DNA of 64,000 nucleotides from Cupriavidus oxalaticus (GCF_016894385.1 NZ_CP069812.1:3791001-3855000), one strand, 5' to 3'; counted from the stretch's first letter, positions 17,110-27,383 are shown. The notes: generated by a model from the letters alone, not told the origin. Program-made: numbers and translations.

Positions 17110-18537
17110 TCAGGCGCGTTTCTGGAAGCGGGCGTAGAAGAAGCCATCGTGATCCGATGGCAGGCTGGCGTGGCCGGGGTCCTTTTCACCTTGTTCGCCG
17201 GCCGGGGGCGTTGTCGTACGGGTGCCGGGCAGCAGCTGCCCCGGCGCCTGCAATCGTATCGCATCTGCCAGTTGCGCACCAAACCAGCGCGCCTGCTCCT
17301 CACCCTCCGTTGGGAAAATAGAACACGTGACGTAGACCAGGATGCCGCCCGGCTTGAGCAGCGGCCACAGCTGCGACACGATGCGGCGCTGCTCGGTGAC
17401 CAGCTTGGCGATATCGGTTTCACGGCGCAGCCAGCGGATATCGGGATGGCGCCGCACGATGCCCGAGGCCGAGCACGGCACGTCGGCCAGGATGCGGTCG
17501 AAGGGCTGGCCGTCCCACCAGTCGGCGGGCCGGCTGGCATCGCCCACCACGACGCGGGCCTGCTTGCCGAGGCGCGCCAGGTTTTCGTTGATGCGGGTGG
17601 CGCGCTGCGGGTCGCTTTCCACCGCGGTCACGTCGATGTCGCCAAGCTCCAGCAGGTGGCCGGTCTTGCCGCCGGGGGCGGCGCAGGCATCGAGCACGCG
17701 CATGCCGTCGGCCACCTCGAGCAGCGGCGCGGCCAGTTGCGCGCCGGCGTCCTGCACCGACACCACGCCTTCGGCGAAGCCCGGCAATTGCGTCACCGGC
17801 ACCGCGCGCACCAGGCGCACGGCCTGCGGGCCGACCACGGTGCCGGCCAGGCCGGCATTGGCCAGGTCGGTCTGGTATTGCTTCACGCTGACCCGCGCGG
17901 TGTTGACGCGCAGCGTCATCGGCGGGCGCACGTTGACGCTCGCGGCGAGATCGGTCCACTGCTCGGGGTACGCCTCGCGCAGCATGCGCAGCCACCACGG
18001 CGGCAGGTTCCAGCGCGCCTGTTCGTCGCGGTTGACCTCGGCCAGCAGCGCCTTGCGCTCGCGCAGGAAACGGCGCAGCACCGCGTTGACGAGGCCGCGC
18101 GCATGCGCGGTCTTGGGTTCCGAGGCGGCTGCGCTGACCGCCTGGTCGACCACCGTGAAGGTGCTGTAGCCGGCGCGGCCCGGGGTGCCCTGTGTTGCGC
18201 CCTGTGCCGCGTCCTGGCTGTCCTTGTCCTGCCGCTGGCCCGGCGCCTGCTCGAGCAGCAGCGCCAGTGCCACTGCCAGCAGCGAGTCCACTTGCGCGCC
18301 GGGCGGGCGCGTGACCAGCTTGGTCACCAGCGCACGCGCGGTGCCGAACTGGCGCATGGTGCGGTAAGCGATGTCCTGCAGCGCGCCGCGCGTGGCGGCA
18401 TCGCGTACGCGGTCCAGGCGCAGCTGCGCGGCGGCGTCCTCGATCGCCTGCGGCAAGGCGGTGCCTTCGCTGACGGCGCGTACCGCGGCGGCGGCGCCAA
18501 GCATCTGGAAGGCAAGCGAATCGGGAGGCAGGCGCAT
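17110..18537 (-). CDS. rsmB: 16S rRNA (cytosine-967-C5)-methyltransferase RsmB
   Basis: Methylates C967 of 16S rRNA in the small ribosomal subunit using S-adenosylmethionine. A NusB-like RNA-binding domain (about residues 8-150) is followed by the RsmB/NOP Rossmann domain with the SAM loop VLDACAAPGGKTGHLLEL. The two cysteines used in catalysis are in DVPCSASGIVRRHPD and VYVTCSIFPTEGEEQ. I chose the ATG at 18537 (475 residues) because family members begin just before the LAFQMLGAAAAVRAV helix; a longer frame back to 18705 would cross the terminator hairpin. It is first in the rsmB-DUF4390-ntrY-ntrX row. Confidence 0.93.
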   Translation of the reverse strand: MRLPPDSLAFQMLGAAAAVRAVSEGTALPQAIEDAAAQLRLDRVRDAATRGALQDIAYRTMRQFGTARALVTKLVTRPPGAQVDSLLAVALALLLEQAPGQRQDKDSQDAAQGATQGTPGRAGYSTFTVVDQAVSAAASEPKTAHARGLVNAVLRRFLRERKALLAEVNRDEQARWNLPPWWLRMLREAYPEQWTDLAASVNVRPPMTLRVNTARVSVKQYQTDLANAGLAGTVVGPQAVRLVRAVPVTQLPGFAEGVVSVQDAGAQLAAPLLEVADGMRVLDACAAPGGKTGHLLELGDIDVTAVESDPQRATRINENLARLGKQARVVVGDASRPADWWDGQPFDRILADVPCSASGIVRRHPDIRWLRRETDIAKLVTEQRRIVSQLWPLLKPGGILVYVTCSIFPTEGEEQARWFGAQLADAIRLQAPGQLLPGTRTTTPPAGEQGEKDPGHASLPSDHDGFFYARFQKRA

Positions 18538-18602
18538 ATCGGTCAGGCAGCGGCGAGGCGGCAGGTAAGTCGTGAATCGGTGGACAGCCGGGCGAGGGCA
18601 AC

Positions 18603-18639
18603 AAAAATGCCCGCTGGTCCATGTTGAAACCAGCGGGCA
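18603..18639 (-). terminator. Rho-independent terminator between htpX and rsmB
   Basis: TGCCCGCTGG (18608-18617) and CCAGCGGGCA (18630-18639) form a perfect 10-bp stem with a 12-base loop. In minus-strand sense it is followed directly by TTTTT. It closes the def-fmt-htpX unit, so rsmB and the genes after it probably have their own promoter. Confidence 0.8.
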
Positions 18640-18728
18640 GTTTACCTTGTGTGGGAGCCGCGTTCCGGAATTGCCGCCACATCGGGTCCCCGGCGGGGTC
18701 CCCAAGGGCTTCGCAAACTACCGCTCGG

Positions 18729-19589
18729 TCAGGCGGGATAGGTCCCGGTCTGCGCCATCTGCATCAGGCGCGCGATGCGTTCCTCGGTCGCCGGGTGGGT
18801 CGAGAACAGGTTGGCGATGCCGCCGCCCGAAAGCGGGTTCATGATCATCATCTGCGCCGTGGCCGGGTGCTCCTCGGCCGCCTGGAACGGGATGCCCCGC
18901 GCATAGCGATGGATCTTGTCCAGCGCGCTGGCCAGCGCCTGCGGGTCGCCGCTGATCTCGGCGCCGCCGCGGTCGGCTTCGAATTCGCGCGCGCGCGAGA
19001 TCGCCATCTGGATCAGCGAGGCCGCCAGCGGCGCCAGGATCGCCACCGCGATGCTGGCGATGGGATTGGTACGGTTGCCGTTCTCGTCGCGGCCGCCGAA
19101 GAACATCGCCATGTTGGCCAGCGCCGAGATCGCGCCGGCCATGGTCGCGGCGATGGTCGAGGTCAGGATGTCGCGATGGCGCACGTGCGCCAGCTCATGC
19201 GCCATCACGCCGCGCAGCTCGCGCTCGGACAGCACGCGCAGGATGCCGGTGGTCGCCGCCACCGCGGCGTGTTCCGGGTTGCGGCCGGTGGCGAAGGCGT
19301 TCGGCGCGTCTTCATTGATCAGGTAGACGCGCGGCATCGGCAGGCTGGCGCGCTGCGCCAGCTCCTGCACCATGCCGTAGAACTGCGGCGCGGTACTGGC
19401 GTCGACTTCCTGCGCGTTGTACATGCGCAGGACCATCTTGTCCGAGAACCAGTAGGAAAAGAAGTTCATGCCGAGCGCGAGCAGCAGCGCCATCATCATG
19501 CCGCTGCGTCCGCCGATCATGCCGCCGATGACGATGAACAGCGCCGTGATGGCCGCCATCAGCATGAAGGTCTTGACCCAGTTGAACAT
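18729..19589 (-). CDS. htpX: Membrane zinc metalloprotease HtpX
   Basis: An M48 family protease of the inner membrane that degrades misfolded membrane proteins. The start [18 protein letters not shown] with two early transmembrane helices is the conserved HtpX N-terminus. The zinc motif [10 protein letters not shown] and the third ligand region FEADRGGAE are intact, and two more hydrophobic segments lie in the middle. The ATG at 19589 is chosen over 19604 because GGAG lies nine bases before it and it gives the usual 286 residues. Its usual neighbours fmt and def lie upstream on the same strand, with a gap of about 190 bases after fmt. Confidence 0.95.
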   Translation of the reverse strand: MFNWVKTFMLMAAITALFIVIGGMIGGRSGMMMALLLALGMNFFSYWFSDKMVLRMYNAQEVDASTAPQFYGMVQELAQRASLPMPRVYLINEDAPNAFATGRNPEHAAVAATTGILRVLSERELRGVMAHELAHVRHRDILTSTIAATMAGAISALANMAMFFGGRDENGNRTNPIASIAVAILAPLAASLIQMAISRAREFEADRGGAEISGDPQALASALDKIHRYARGIPFQAAEEHPATAQMMIMNPLSGGGIANLFSTHPATEERIARLMQMAQTGTYPA

Positions 19590-19783
19590 TGCGGTGATCT
19601 CCATGTAGTGGACCGCGCCGGCCGTTGCAAGACTTGCAGAACATGCCGGTGCGATGACCGTTAGATAGTGGCCAACACCAGAAAATTCAACTGCTTGCGG
19701 AGGATGCTACCCACCCGCCGCACCATGGCGCATGGCGCACACGAAGTGCTTGCCGCGCTGCCTTGACCCGCTGCCTTGACCGA

Positions 19784-20797
19784 TTATGCCTGTGTCGTCC
19801 CATTGCCGGGCACCGCGCAGCGCGTGCCTGGCGGCAGCGGCATGGCCTGCAGGAACTGCTGCGCCGGCTGGCGGCGCCCGCCCGGCTTCTGCAGTTCGGT
19901 GACCTGCAGCGCGCTGCCGCCGCCGCAGGCGATGATGATGCCGCCGGCATCGGCCGCCAGCACTGTGCCGGGCGGGTGCGGCAGGCTGCTGGCCGCGGCC
20001 AGCGGCAGTGCCTGCCAGCACTTGATGACGGTATCGCCGACCTGCACGGTGGCGCCGGGGAACGGGTTGAAGGCGCGCACCTGGCTGGCCAGCGCCGTGG
20101 CCGGGCGGCGCAGGTCCAGCGGTGCCTCGTCCTTGGCGATCTTCTCCGCGTAGGTGACGCCGGCTTCGGGCTGCTTCGTCGCGGCCAGCGCGCGGCCCGC
20201 GGCCAGTTCCTGCAGCGCGCCGACGGTCATGCGCGCGCCCAGCGCGGCCAGCTTGTCGTGCAGCGTGCCGGTGGTGTCGTCGGCGCCGATCGGCATGGCC
20301 TCGCGCGTGAGCATGTCGCCTGTGTCCAGGCCTTCGTCCATCTGCATCAGCGTGATGCCGGTCTCGGCATCGCCGGCCTCGATGGCGCGGTGGATCGGCG
20401 CGGCGCCGCGCCAGCGCGGCAGCAGCGAGCCGTGGATGTTGAGACAGCCCAGGCGCGGCAACGCCAGCACCTCCGCGGGCAGGATCAGGCCGTAGGCGGC
20501 GACCACCATCACGTCAGGGGCGAGCTCCGCCAGCGTGTCCACGGCCGCCGCGGCCTCTTCCGGATACTTGCCGTGCCGGCGCAGCGAACGGGGCTGCAGC
20601 ACCGGGCCGAGCCCGTTGGCCATTGCGTACTGCTTGACCGGACTCGCCTGCAGTTGCATGCCGCGGCCCGCGGGCCGGTCCGGCTGCGTCAGCACGGCCA
20701 CCACGGGAAAGCCGGCGGCGTGGATGGCTTCAAGCGCGACGCGCGCGAACTCGGGCGTGCCGGCAAAGGCGACACGCAGGGGCTTGGCTTGAGACAT
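19784..20797 (-). CDS. fmt: Methionyl-tRNA formyltransferase
   Basis: Transfers a formyl group from 10-formyltetrahydrofolate to initiator Met-tRNA. The N-terminal hydrolase fold starts [18 protein letters not shown]. The folate-site signature [20 protein letters not shown] carries the catalytic Asn and His, and the catalytic Asp lies in GDAETGIT. The C-terminal beta-barrel with [12 protein letters not shown] binds tRNA. The full length of 337 residues is slightly longer than many homologues because of the loop after [13 protein letters not shown]. It lies between def and htpX, the common def-fmt arrangement. Confidence 0.96.
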   Translation of the reverse strand: MSQAKPLRVAFAGTPEFARVALEAIHAAGFPVVAVLTQPDRPAGRGMQLQASPVKQYAMANGLGPVLQPRSLRRHGKYPEEAAAAVDTLAELAPDVMVVAAYGLILPAEVLALPRLGCLNIHGSLLPRWRGAAPIHRAIEAGDAETGITLMQMDEGLDTGDMLTREAMPIGADDTTGTLHDKLAALGARMTVGALQELAAGRALAATKQPEAGVTYAEKIAKDEAPLDLRRPATALASQVRAFNPFPGATVQVGDTVIKCWQALPLAAASSLPHPPGTVLAADAGGIIIACGGGSALQVTELQKPGGRRQPAQQFLQAMPLPPGTRCAVPGNGTTQA

Positions 20798-20984
20798 GGC
20801 AGGTTCCGAGGTGAATACTGGCTGAAAGCGCGGGCTGAAAGCGCAACCGGCCGCTATCGCGGCCGGTACGTTTGTTCTTCGGAAGTCATAAAGATAGCAG
20901 ACCCCGCGCGCGTGTCGAGCGCAGGCGGCGGATTCCGCCGTGCTGTTACATCTTCGCGGGCTTCTCGCCGATGCCGTGCGCGAC

Positions 20985-21491
20985 TTACATGCGCGTGCGT
21001 TCGCGCTTCTGCAGCTTGCTCTTGATGCGGTTCAGCTTGAGCGGCGACAGGTACTCGACAAAGACCTTGCCGCGCAGGTGGTCGATCTCGTGCTGGATGC
21101 ATACGGCCAGCAGGTCGTCGGCGTCCAGTTCGAAGGTCTCGCCCTTCTCGTTGAGCGCGCGCACGCGCACGCGGTCGGGGCGCTCGACGCGGTCATAGAC
21201 CTCGGGCACCGACAGGCAGCCCTCTTCCCATACCTTGCGGTTGTCGCTGGCCCAGACGATTTCCGGGTTGATAAAGACCTGGAGCTGGTCGCGCGTTTCG
21301 GAAATGTCGATCACCACGACCTGCTCATGGACGTTCACCTGCGTCGCGGCCAGGCCGATGCCCGGGGCTTCGTACATGGTCTCGGCCATGTCCTTCACCA
21401 ACTGGCGGATGCGGTCGTCCACGGCCGCGACGGGTTTCGCGACGGTGTGCAGGCGGGGATCGGGGTAGGTCAGGATGTCGAGTTTTGCCAT
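20985..21491 (-). CDS. def: Peptide deformylase
   Basis: Removes the N-formyl group from nascent proteins. All three family motifs are present: [17 protein letters not shown] (metal-binding Cys) and [12 protein letters not shown] (metal-binding HExxH with catalytic Glu). The 168-residue length from the ATG at 21491 ([14 protein letters not shown]) matches bacterial type I deformylases. An upstream in-frame ATG would add only five residues. It heads the def-fmt-htpX row and is divergent from the LysM gene. Confidence 0.96.
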   Translation of the reverse strand: MAKLDILTYPDPRLHTVAKPVAAVDDRIRQLVKDMAETMYEAPGIGLAATQVNVHEQVVVIDISETRDQLQVFINPEIVWASDNRKVWEEGCLSVPEVYDRVERPDRVRVRALNEKGETFELDADDLLAVCIQHEIDHLRGKVFVEYLSPLKLNRIKSKLQKRERTRM

Positions 21492-21535
21492 GATGCTAGG
21501 GCGCAACGCCCGCGTCAGCGAGCGGCCCTGCCGCG

Positions 21536-21564
21536 TTGCGGCGTCGGGACTTTACATGCAGAAT
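21536..21564 (+). promoter_or_regulatory. Candidate promoter of the LysM-dprA genes
   Basis: TTGCGG (21536-21541), a 17-base spacer and CAGAAT (21559-21564) lie about 90 bases before the LysM start, in the divergent gap with def. Hexamers match the consensus only moderately. Confidence 0.35.
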
Positions 21565-21652
21565 CGGGGCGCCAGTACAAAAAATCAAGGCGCGCCGAAG
21601 CAGGCACGCTCTCCAGGGTCAATCCGGCCGAACCACCGGCCGGTTCAGGAAA

Positions 21653-22822
21653 ATGCGCGATCTTACCAAAGAACACCAGGCGGCGTCGGGCCGCAGGCTG
21701 CACGCGTTCACCCTTACATTGCTGAGTGCCGCCAGCATCACTGCCGCGGCGAGCCTGCCCGTCCGGGCCGCGGACCTGACGGTCACGGCGGCGCAGCAGG
21801 CCGAGGCCCAGCGCACTGCCCGCCAGGGTATCCCGATCGCCGATCTCGCCCCCAATGCGCCCTCGCAGTACACCGTGCGCAATGGCGATACGCTGTGGGG
21901 CATTTCGGGCCGATACCTGCGCCAGCCATGGCGCTGGCCCGAGCTGTGGGGCATGAACCAGCAGCAGATCCGCAACCCGCACCTGATTTACCCCGGCCAG
22001 ATCCTTTACCTGATCCAGAGCGAGGGCCGCGCCTGGCTGTCGACCACGCCCGCCGGCAACGGGACCGTGCAGCTGTCGCCTCGCATACGTGGTGGCGACG
22101 CGGACGGCGCCGCCATCCTCAGCATTTCTGCCAGCGATATCGAGCCGTTCCTGATTCGCCCGCTGGTGGTCGATGAAGGCACGCTCGCAACGTCGGCGCG
22201 GATCGTCGCGGTGCCTGAATCGCGGGTGTACCTGGGCCGCGACGACAGCGCCTACGCGCGCGGCATTGCCGCCGATGCGCCAGCCGGCAGCGACTGGCAG
22301 GCCTACCGGCCAGTCACGCCGGTGCGCGATCCGGTCACCAACGCCGTGCTGGGCTATGAGGCCGAATACGAAGGCAACGTTCGCCTGGCGCGCGGCGCGC
22401 AGGGTCCCGATGCGGTTTCCACGCTGCAGGTCACGCAGGCCCAGCAAGAGATGGGCGTGGGCACGCTGCTGATGCCGCAGCCGGCGCGCGAAGCGGTGCG
22501 CTACATGCCGCATGCGCCCGATACCGAGGTCGACGGCCGCGTTGCCAAGGTCTATGGCGGCGTCGAATTCGGCGGTGCCAGGCAGGTGGTGGTGCTCAAC
22601 GTCGGCAGCAAGGCCGGGCTCGAGCCCGGGCAAGTGCTGGCGCTGTCGCGCGCTGGCGAGACCGTGCATGACCGGACCGATCACAACCGCAGCATCCGCC
22701 TGCCCGACGAGCGCTACGGCCTCGCCTTTGTCTTCCGCGTGTTTCCCGGCGTGTCGTACGCGCTGGTGACCGACGCCTCCAATGTGATCTCGGTCGGCGA
22801 TCGCGCCACCTCGCCGCGCTGA
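21653..22822 (+). CDS. LysM peptidoglycan-binding protein
   Basis: A 389-residue exported cell-wall protein. A signal peptide (AFTLTLLSAASITAAASLPVRAA) precedes one LysM domain at about residues 74-122, with YTVRNGDTLWGISGRYL and NPHLIYPGQILYL. About 260 residues follow that resemble the C-terminal region common to LysM proteins divergent from def in Burkholderiales. The ATG at 21653 has AGGA close before it, and upstream in-frame codons do not look coding. The stop lies 19 bases before dprA, so the two are probably cotranscribed. Attachment to peptidoglycan is expected; the biochemical role is unknown. Confidence 0.85.
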   Translation: MRDLTKEHQAASGRRLHAFTLTLLSAASITAAASLPVRAADLTVTAAQQAEAQRTARQGIPIADLAPNAPSQYTVRNGDTLWGISGRYLRQPWRWPELWGMNQQQIRNPHLIYPGQILYLIQSEGRAWLSTTPAGNGTVQLSPRIRGGDADGAAILSISASDIEPFLIRPLVVDEGTLATSARIVAVPESRVYLGRDDSAYARGIAADAPAGSDWQAYRPVTPVRDPVTNAVLGYEAEYEGNVRLARGAQGPDAVSTLQVTQAQQEMGVGTLLMPQPAREAVRYMPHAPDTEVDGRVAKVYGGVEFGGARQVVVLNVGSKAGLEPGQVLALSRAGETVHDRTDHNRSIRLPDERYGLAFVFRVFPGVSYALVTDASNVISVGDRATSPR

Positions 22823-22841
22823 ACCGGCCTTGGCGGATGGC

Positions 22842-23996
22842 ATGAAGGCATTGCCCCTGGCTGGCGTGATTCGGCCAGACTCCACGCGGGAGCCCGCGGA
22901 CGTGCTCGCATGGCTGCGGCTGGCCAACGCACCCGGCGTCGGCCCTGTGGCGATGCGGCGCATGATGGCGGCATTCGGGCTGCCGCAGCAGGTGCTGGCG
23001 CAAAGCGTGGCGGCGCTGTCGTCGGTGGTGCCGGCCAGGCTGGCGCGCGCCGTGCTGGCTGCCCCTGGCGCCGCGGTGTCGGCGCTGGCCGGCCGGACGC
23101 TACGCTGGCTCGACACGCCCGGCAACCACCTCGTCACGCTCGCCGACGACGCCTATCCCCGGCGGCTGTTCGATCTGGCCGATCCGCCGCCGCTGCTATA
23201 TATCCAGGGCGATCCCGCCATGCTGGCCCGCCCCGCCGTGGCCATCGTCGGCGCGCGCTCGGCCACCGCGCAGGGCACGCGCGACGCGCTGACGTTCGGG
23301 CGCGGCTTGTCCGAGTCGGGGCTGACGGTGGTGTCGGGCCTGGCGCTGGGTATCGACGCGGCGGCCCATGCGGGCGGCCTGCGCGGCTGCGGCGGCACCG
23401 TGGCGGTGACCGGCACCGGGGCCGACCGTGTCTATCCCGCGGAGAACCTTTCATTGGCACGCGAGGTGGCGCAGCGCGGCGCCATCGTTACCGAGTTTCC
23501 CCTTGGCATGCGGGGGCTGGCGGCCAATTTCCCGCGGCGCAACCGGATCATCGCGGCGCTTGCGCGCGGCGTGCTGGTGGTCGAGGCGGCCGCGCGCTCG
23601 GGTTCGCTGATCACCGCGCGGCTGGCGGCGGAGCTCGGGCGCGAGGTGTTCGCGATCCCGGGCTCGATCCATGCGCCGCTGTCGCGGGGCTGCCACCTGC
23701 TGATCGGCCAGGGGGCGAAGCTGGTGGAGTCGGTGGGGGACGTGCTCGACGAACTTGGCGTCCCCGCCCCACCGCGGGCCGCCGTGGCCCAGGACCACGA
23801 TGTCACCGGCAAGGCCCGACTTTCAGAACCGGCTGATATCCTGTTGCCGGCACTCGGCTACGATCCGGTTACGCTGGACGCGCTGTGCGAGCGCAGCGGC
23901 CAGCCCCCGGAGACGGTCGCGGCGCGCCTGCTCGAGCTGGAACTGGCCGGGGTGGCCGAACGTCTACCGGGAAACCTGTTCCGGCGCCTGGGCTGA
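22842..23996 (+). CDS. dprA: DNA-processing protein DprA
   Basis: Loads RecA onto incoming single-stranded DNA during natural transformation. A SAM-like helical N-terminus (ANAPGVGPVAMRRMM) is followed by the Rossmann-like DprA core with IVGARSATAQGTRDA, GLALGIDAAAHAGGL and GTGADRVYPAENLSLA, then SGSLITARLAAELGREVFAIPG. A C-terminal winged-helix (DLLPALGYDPV-like region, then PPETVAARLLELELAGVAERL) completes the protein. The ATG at 22842 gives 384 residues; a TTG four codons earlier is possible. It follows the LysM gene at a short distance, as in many betaproteobacteria. Confidence 0.95.
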   Translation: MKALPLAGVIRPDSTREPADVLAWLRLANAPGVGPVAMRRMMAAFGLPQQVLAQSVAALSSVVPARLARAVLAAPGAAVSALAGRTLRWLDTPGNHLVTLADDAYPRRLFDLADPPPLLYIQGDPAMLARPAVAIVGARSATAQGTRDALTFGRGLSESGLTVVSGLALGIDAAAHAGGLRGCGGTVAVTGTGADRVYPAENLSLAREVAQRGAIVTEFPLGMRGLAANFPRRNRIIAALARGVLVVEAAARSGSLITARLAAELGREVFAIPGSIHAPLSRGCHLLIGQGAKLVESVGDVLDELGVPAPPRAAVAQDHDVTGKARLSEPADILLPALGYDPVTLDALCERSGQPPETVAARLLELELAGVAERLPGNLFRRLG

Positions 23997-24090
23997 ACTA
24001 GGCGTGTGCCACAGCAACGGGGGGCACGGCCCCGTTACCGATACAATCGCCGGCGTCCGCATGCCGCGGGCGCCTCATGATTCCGATGCC

Positions 24091-24495
24091 ATGACCGTTT
24101 ACTTTCCCGAGCGTGACGCCGCCGCCATTGCCAAATGCCTGGCCGCGCGGCCACAGGGCCGCCTGGTGGCTTGCCTGTGCGCGCAGTGGTGCGGTACCTG
24201 CCGGGATTACCTGAAGGCGCTGGCGGCACTGGCCGGGCGCCATCCCCAGGACTGTTTCGTCTGGATCGATATCGAGACCCATGCCGATGCGCTCGGCGAT
24301 ATCGATATCGAGAACTTCCCGACGCTGCTGGTACAGCCGGCGTCGGGCGGCGCGCCGCAGTTTTATGGCACGCTGCTGCCGCATGTCGAGGTGCTGGAAC
24401 GCATGCTGACGCGCGGTGGCGCGATGCCGGCAAGCGCGGAAGATGTGCCGCAGGTGCTGGACTGGTTACTTGCCGGAGGCCATGGCGCTGCCTAG
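24091..24495 (+). CDS. Thioredoxin-like protein
   Basis: A 134-residue thioredoxin-fold protein with the redox motif AQWCGTCRDYL and the cis-proline loop NFPTLLV. It has no signal peptide, so it is cytoplasmic. The start at 24091 (MTVYFPERDAAAIAK) fits the fold; an in-frame ATG at 24061 would add ten residues. It lies 94 bases after dprA and before topB on the same strand. The CGTC active site differs from the CGPC of classical thioredoxin, so its partners may differ. Confidence 0.85.
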   Translation: MTVYFPERDAAAIAKCLAARPQGRLVACLCAQWCGTCRDYLKALAALAGRHPQDCFVWIDIETHADALGDIDIENFPTLLVQPASGGAPQFYGTLLPHVEVLERMLTRGGAMPASAEDVPQVLDWLLAGGHGAA

Positions 24496-24642
24496 GCGGT
24501 GCTGGCAACGACGACGGAGCTTGCTTGCACCGTCGTTGAAACCGCGCTTATTATTGGCGCCTCAAAGCCTCCCGGCGTTCTGATTACTACGTTTGCAGTG
24601 CAATAGCGGGTTGCCGGAAGCGGCTCGCAAGGACCCTTTCCC

Positions 24643-27339
24643 ATGTCAAAAGCCCTCATCATCGCGGAAAAACCGTCGGTCGCGGCGGATATCGCCCGTG
24701 CCCTCGGGGGGTTTACCAAGCACGACGAGTATTTCGAGAGCGACGACTACGTGCTGTCCTCGGCAGTCGGCCACCTGGTCGAGATCGCCGCTCCGGACGA
24801 ATACGAAGTCAAGCGCGGCAAATGGAGCTTTGCCAACCTGCCGGTGATCCCGCCGCATTTTGACCTGCGCCCGATCGCCAAGACCGAATCGCGCCTGAAG
24901 GTGCTGAACCGCCTGATCAAGCGCAAGGACGTGACCGGCCTGATCAACGCCTGCGACGCGGGGCGCGAGGGGGAACTGATCTTCCGCCTGATTGCGCAGC
25001 AGGCCAAGGCCAAGCAGCCGATCCGCCGCCTGTGGCTGCAGTCGATGACGCCGCAGGCCATCCGCGACGGCTTTGCCAGCCTGCGCGAGGACGAGGACAT
25101 GCTGCCGCTGGCCGACGCCGCGCGCTGCCGCTCCGAGGCCGACTGGCTGGTCGGTATCAACGGCACGCGCGCCATGACCGCCTTCAACAGCAAGGGTGGC
25201 GGCTTCTTCCTGACCACCGTGGGCCGGGTGCAGACGCCGACGCTGTCGATCGTGGTCGAGCGCGAAGAGAAGATCAAGCACTTCGTCCCGCGCGACTACT
25301 GGGAAGTGCGCGCCGAGTTCATCGCCGCCGCGGGCCTGTACGAAGGCCGCTGGTTCGACCCCAAGTTCAAGAAGAGCGAGTTCGATCCCGAGGCGCGCGA
25401 GTCGCGCCTGTGGAGCGAGGCCGAGGCCAAGAGCATCGTTGCCGCCTGCCGCGACAAGCCGGGCACCGTCACCGAGGAATCCAAGCCGTCGACGCAGCAG
25501 TCGCCGGCACTGTTCGACCTGACCACGCTGCAGCGCGAGGCCAACTCGCGCTTCGGCTTTTCGGCCAAGAACACGCTGGGCCTGGCGCAGGCGCTGTATG
25601 AGAAGCACAAGGTCCTGACCTACCCGCGTACCGACGCGCGCGCGCTGCCGGAGGACTACCTGGACACGGTCAAGCAGACCATGGACATGCTGGCCGACAG
25701 CTCGCCCAACTACCTGCCGCACGCGAAGAAGATCCTGTCGCAGGGCTGGGTCAAGCCAAACAAGAAGATCTTCGACAACAGCAAGATCAGCGACCACTTC
25801 GCTATCATCCCGACGCTGCAGGCGCCCAAGAACCTGTCGGAGCCGGAGCAGAAGCTGTATGACCTGGTGGTGCGCCGCTTCCTGGCGGTGTTCTTCCCGG
25901 CGGCGGAGTTCCAGGTTACGACCCGCATCACCGAGGTTGCCGGCCACCACTTCAAGACCGAAGGCAAGGTGCTGGTCAATCCCGGCTGGCTGGTGATCTA
26001 TGGCCGCGAGGCGCAAGGCGACAAGGACGCCGCCAACCTGGTGCCGGTGGCCAGGGACGAGAAGGTCAAGACGGACAAGGTCGAGAGCGTCGGCCTGACC
26101 ACCAAGCCGCCCGCGCGCTACAACGAAGCCACGCTGCTGTCCGCCATGGAAGGCGCCGGCAAGCTGGTGGACGACGACGCGCTGCGCGAAGCCATGGCCG
26201 GCAAGGGCCTGGGCACGCCGGCCACGCGCGCCGCCATCATCGAAGGCCTGCTGACCGAGAAGTACCTGGTGCGAGAAGGCCGCGAGCTGATCCCGACCGC
26301 CAAGGCGTTCCAGCTGATGACGCTGCTGCGCGGCCTGGGCGTGCAGGAACTGACGCAGGCCGAGCTGACCGGCGAGTGGGAGCACAAGCTTTCGCAGATC
26401 GAGCGCGGGCGCCTGAAGCGCGACGAGTTCATGCTCGAGATCGCGCAGATGACGCAGCAGATCGTCAAGCGCGCCAAGGAATACGACAGCGACACCATCC
26501 CGGGCGACTACGCCACGCTGGACACGCCCTGCCCGCAGTGCGGCGGGCAGGTCAAGGAGAACTACCGCCGCTTTGCCTGCACGGCGTGCGAGTTCTCGAT
26601 CAGCAAGATCCCGGGCGGGCGCCAGTTCGAGATCGAAGAGGTCGAGGAACTGCTGCTGAAGAAGGAAATCGGCCCGCTGCAGGGCTTCCGCAGCAAGATG
26701 GGCCGCCCGTTCGCCGCCATTCTCAAGCTGGGCAAGGACGACGAAGGCCATTTCAAGATGGAGTTCGACTTCGGCCAGAACGACGACGAGGGCGACGGCG
26801 AGCCGGTCGACTTCAGCGGCCAGGAGCCGGTCGGCACCTGCCCGAAGTGCGGCGGCGCGGTGTTCGAGCACGGCATGAAGTACGTCTGCGAGAACAGCGT
26901 GGCCAGCCCCAAGAGCTGCGACTTCACCACCGGCAAGATCATCCTGCAGCAGGAGATCAGCCGCGAGCAGATCGGCAAGCTGCTCCATGACGGCAAGACC
27001 GACCTGCTGACCGGCTTCAAGTCCTCGCGCACCGGCCGCAACTTCAAGGCCTTCCTGGTCAAGCAGCCGGACGGCAAGATCGGCTTCGAGTTCGAGGCGC
27101 GCGAGCCCAAGCCGGGCGCAAAGACCGCGGCCAAGACGGCTGCGCGGGGCGCCGCCAAGGCCGACGACGAGGCGGAAGCGGCGCCGGCGCCGGCCAAGAA
27201 GGCGGCGGCCAAAGCCCCGGCCACCAAGACGGCAGCAAAGAAGACTGCGACCGCCAAGACCACCGCCACCAAGACCGCGGCCAAAAAGGCGCCTGCCAAG
27301 AGCGCCGCGCGGAAGACCGCCGTAGAGGCCGGCGAGTAA
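24643..27339 (+). CDS. topB: DNA topoisomerase III with histone-like C-terminal tail
   Basis: A type IA topoisomerase that decatenates DNA. The toprim domain (1-~150) starts KALIIAEKPSVAADIARALG and has the acidic triad region INACDAGREGELIF. The catalytic tyrosine is Y327 in VLTYPRTDARALPEDYL. Two zinc-finger-like motifs follow the core, CPQCGGQVKENYRRFACTAC at about 630 and CPKCGG...C at about 733. The last ~75 residues are almost only Lys, Ala and Thr (repeats like KKAAAKAPATK), a histone H1-like basic tail. Total length is 898 residues, longer than E. coli TopB because of the zinc fingers and tail. The ATG follows an AGGA-type site near 24630. Confidence 0.94.
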   Translation: MSKALIIAEKPSVAADIARALGGFTKHDEYFESDDYVLSSAVGHLVEIAAPDEYEVKRGKWSFANLPVIPPHFDLRPIAKTESRLKVLNRLIKRKDVTGLINACDAGREGELIFRLIAQQAKAKQPIRRLWLQSMTPQAIRDGFASLREDEDMLPLADAARCRSEADWLVGINGTRAMTAFNSKGGGFFLTTVGRVQTPTLSIVVEREEKIKHFVPRDYWEVRAEFIAAAGLYEGRWFDPKFKKSEFDPEARESRLWSEAEAKSIVAACRDKPGTVTEESKPSTQQSPALFDLTTLQREANSRFGFSAKNTLGLAQALYEKHKVLTYPRTDARALPEDYLDTVKQTMDMLADSSPNYLPHAKKILSQGWVKPNKKIFDNSKISDHFAIIPTLQAPKNLSEPEQKLYDLVVRRFLAVFFPAAEFQVTTRITEVAGHHFKTEGKVLVNPGWLVIYGREAQGDKDAANLVPVARDEKVKTDKVESVGLTTKPPARYNEATLLSAMEGAGKLVDDDALREAMAGKGLGTPATRAAIIEGLLTEKYLVREGRELIPTAKAFQLMTLLRGLGVQELTQAELTGEWEHKLSQIERGRLKRDEFMLEIAQMTQQIVKRAKEYDSDTIPGDYATLDTPCPQCGGQVKENYRRFACTACEFSISKIPGGRQFEIEEVEELLLKKEIGPLQGFRSKMGRPFAAILKLGKDDEGHFKMEFDFGQNDDEGDGEPVDFSGQEPVGTCPKCGGAVFEHGMKYVCENSVASPKSCDFTTGKIILQQEISREQIGKLLHDGKTDLLTGFKSSRTGRNFKAFLVKQPDGKIGFEFEAREPKPGAKTAAKTAARGAAKADDEAEAAPAPAKKAAAKAPATKTAAKKTATAKTTATKTAAKKAPAKSAARKTAVEAGE

Positions 27340-27383
27340 GCCGGTCGAAAAGCTGGCGGGCACCGGCCGCCACGACAAAGGGG

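Noticed and set aside
24646..27378. A 910-codon minus-strand frame opposite topB
   Set aside because: It has no ribosome-binding site or domain and is mostly L, G, R and Q, the mirror of GC-rich codons. topB has intact catalytic motifs.
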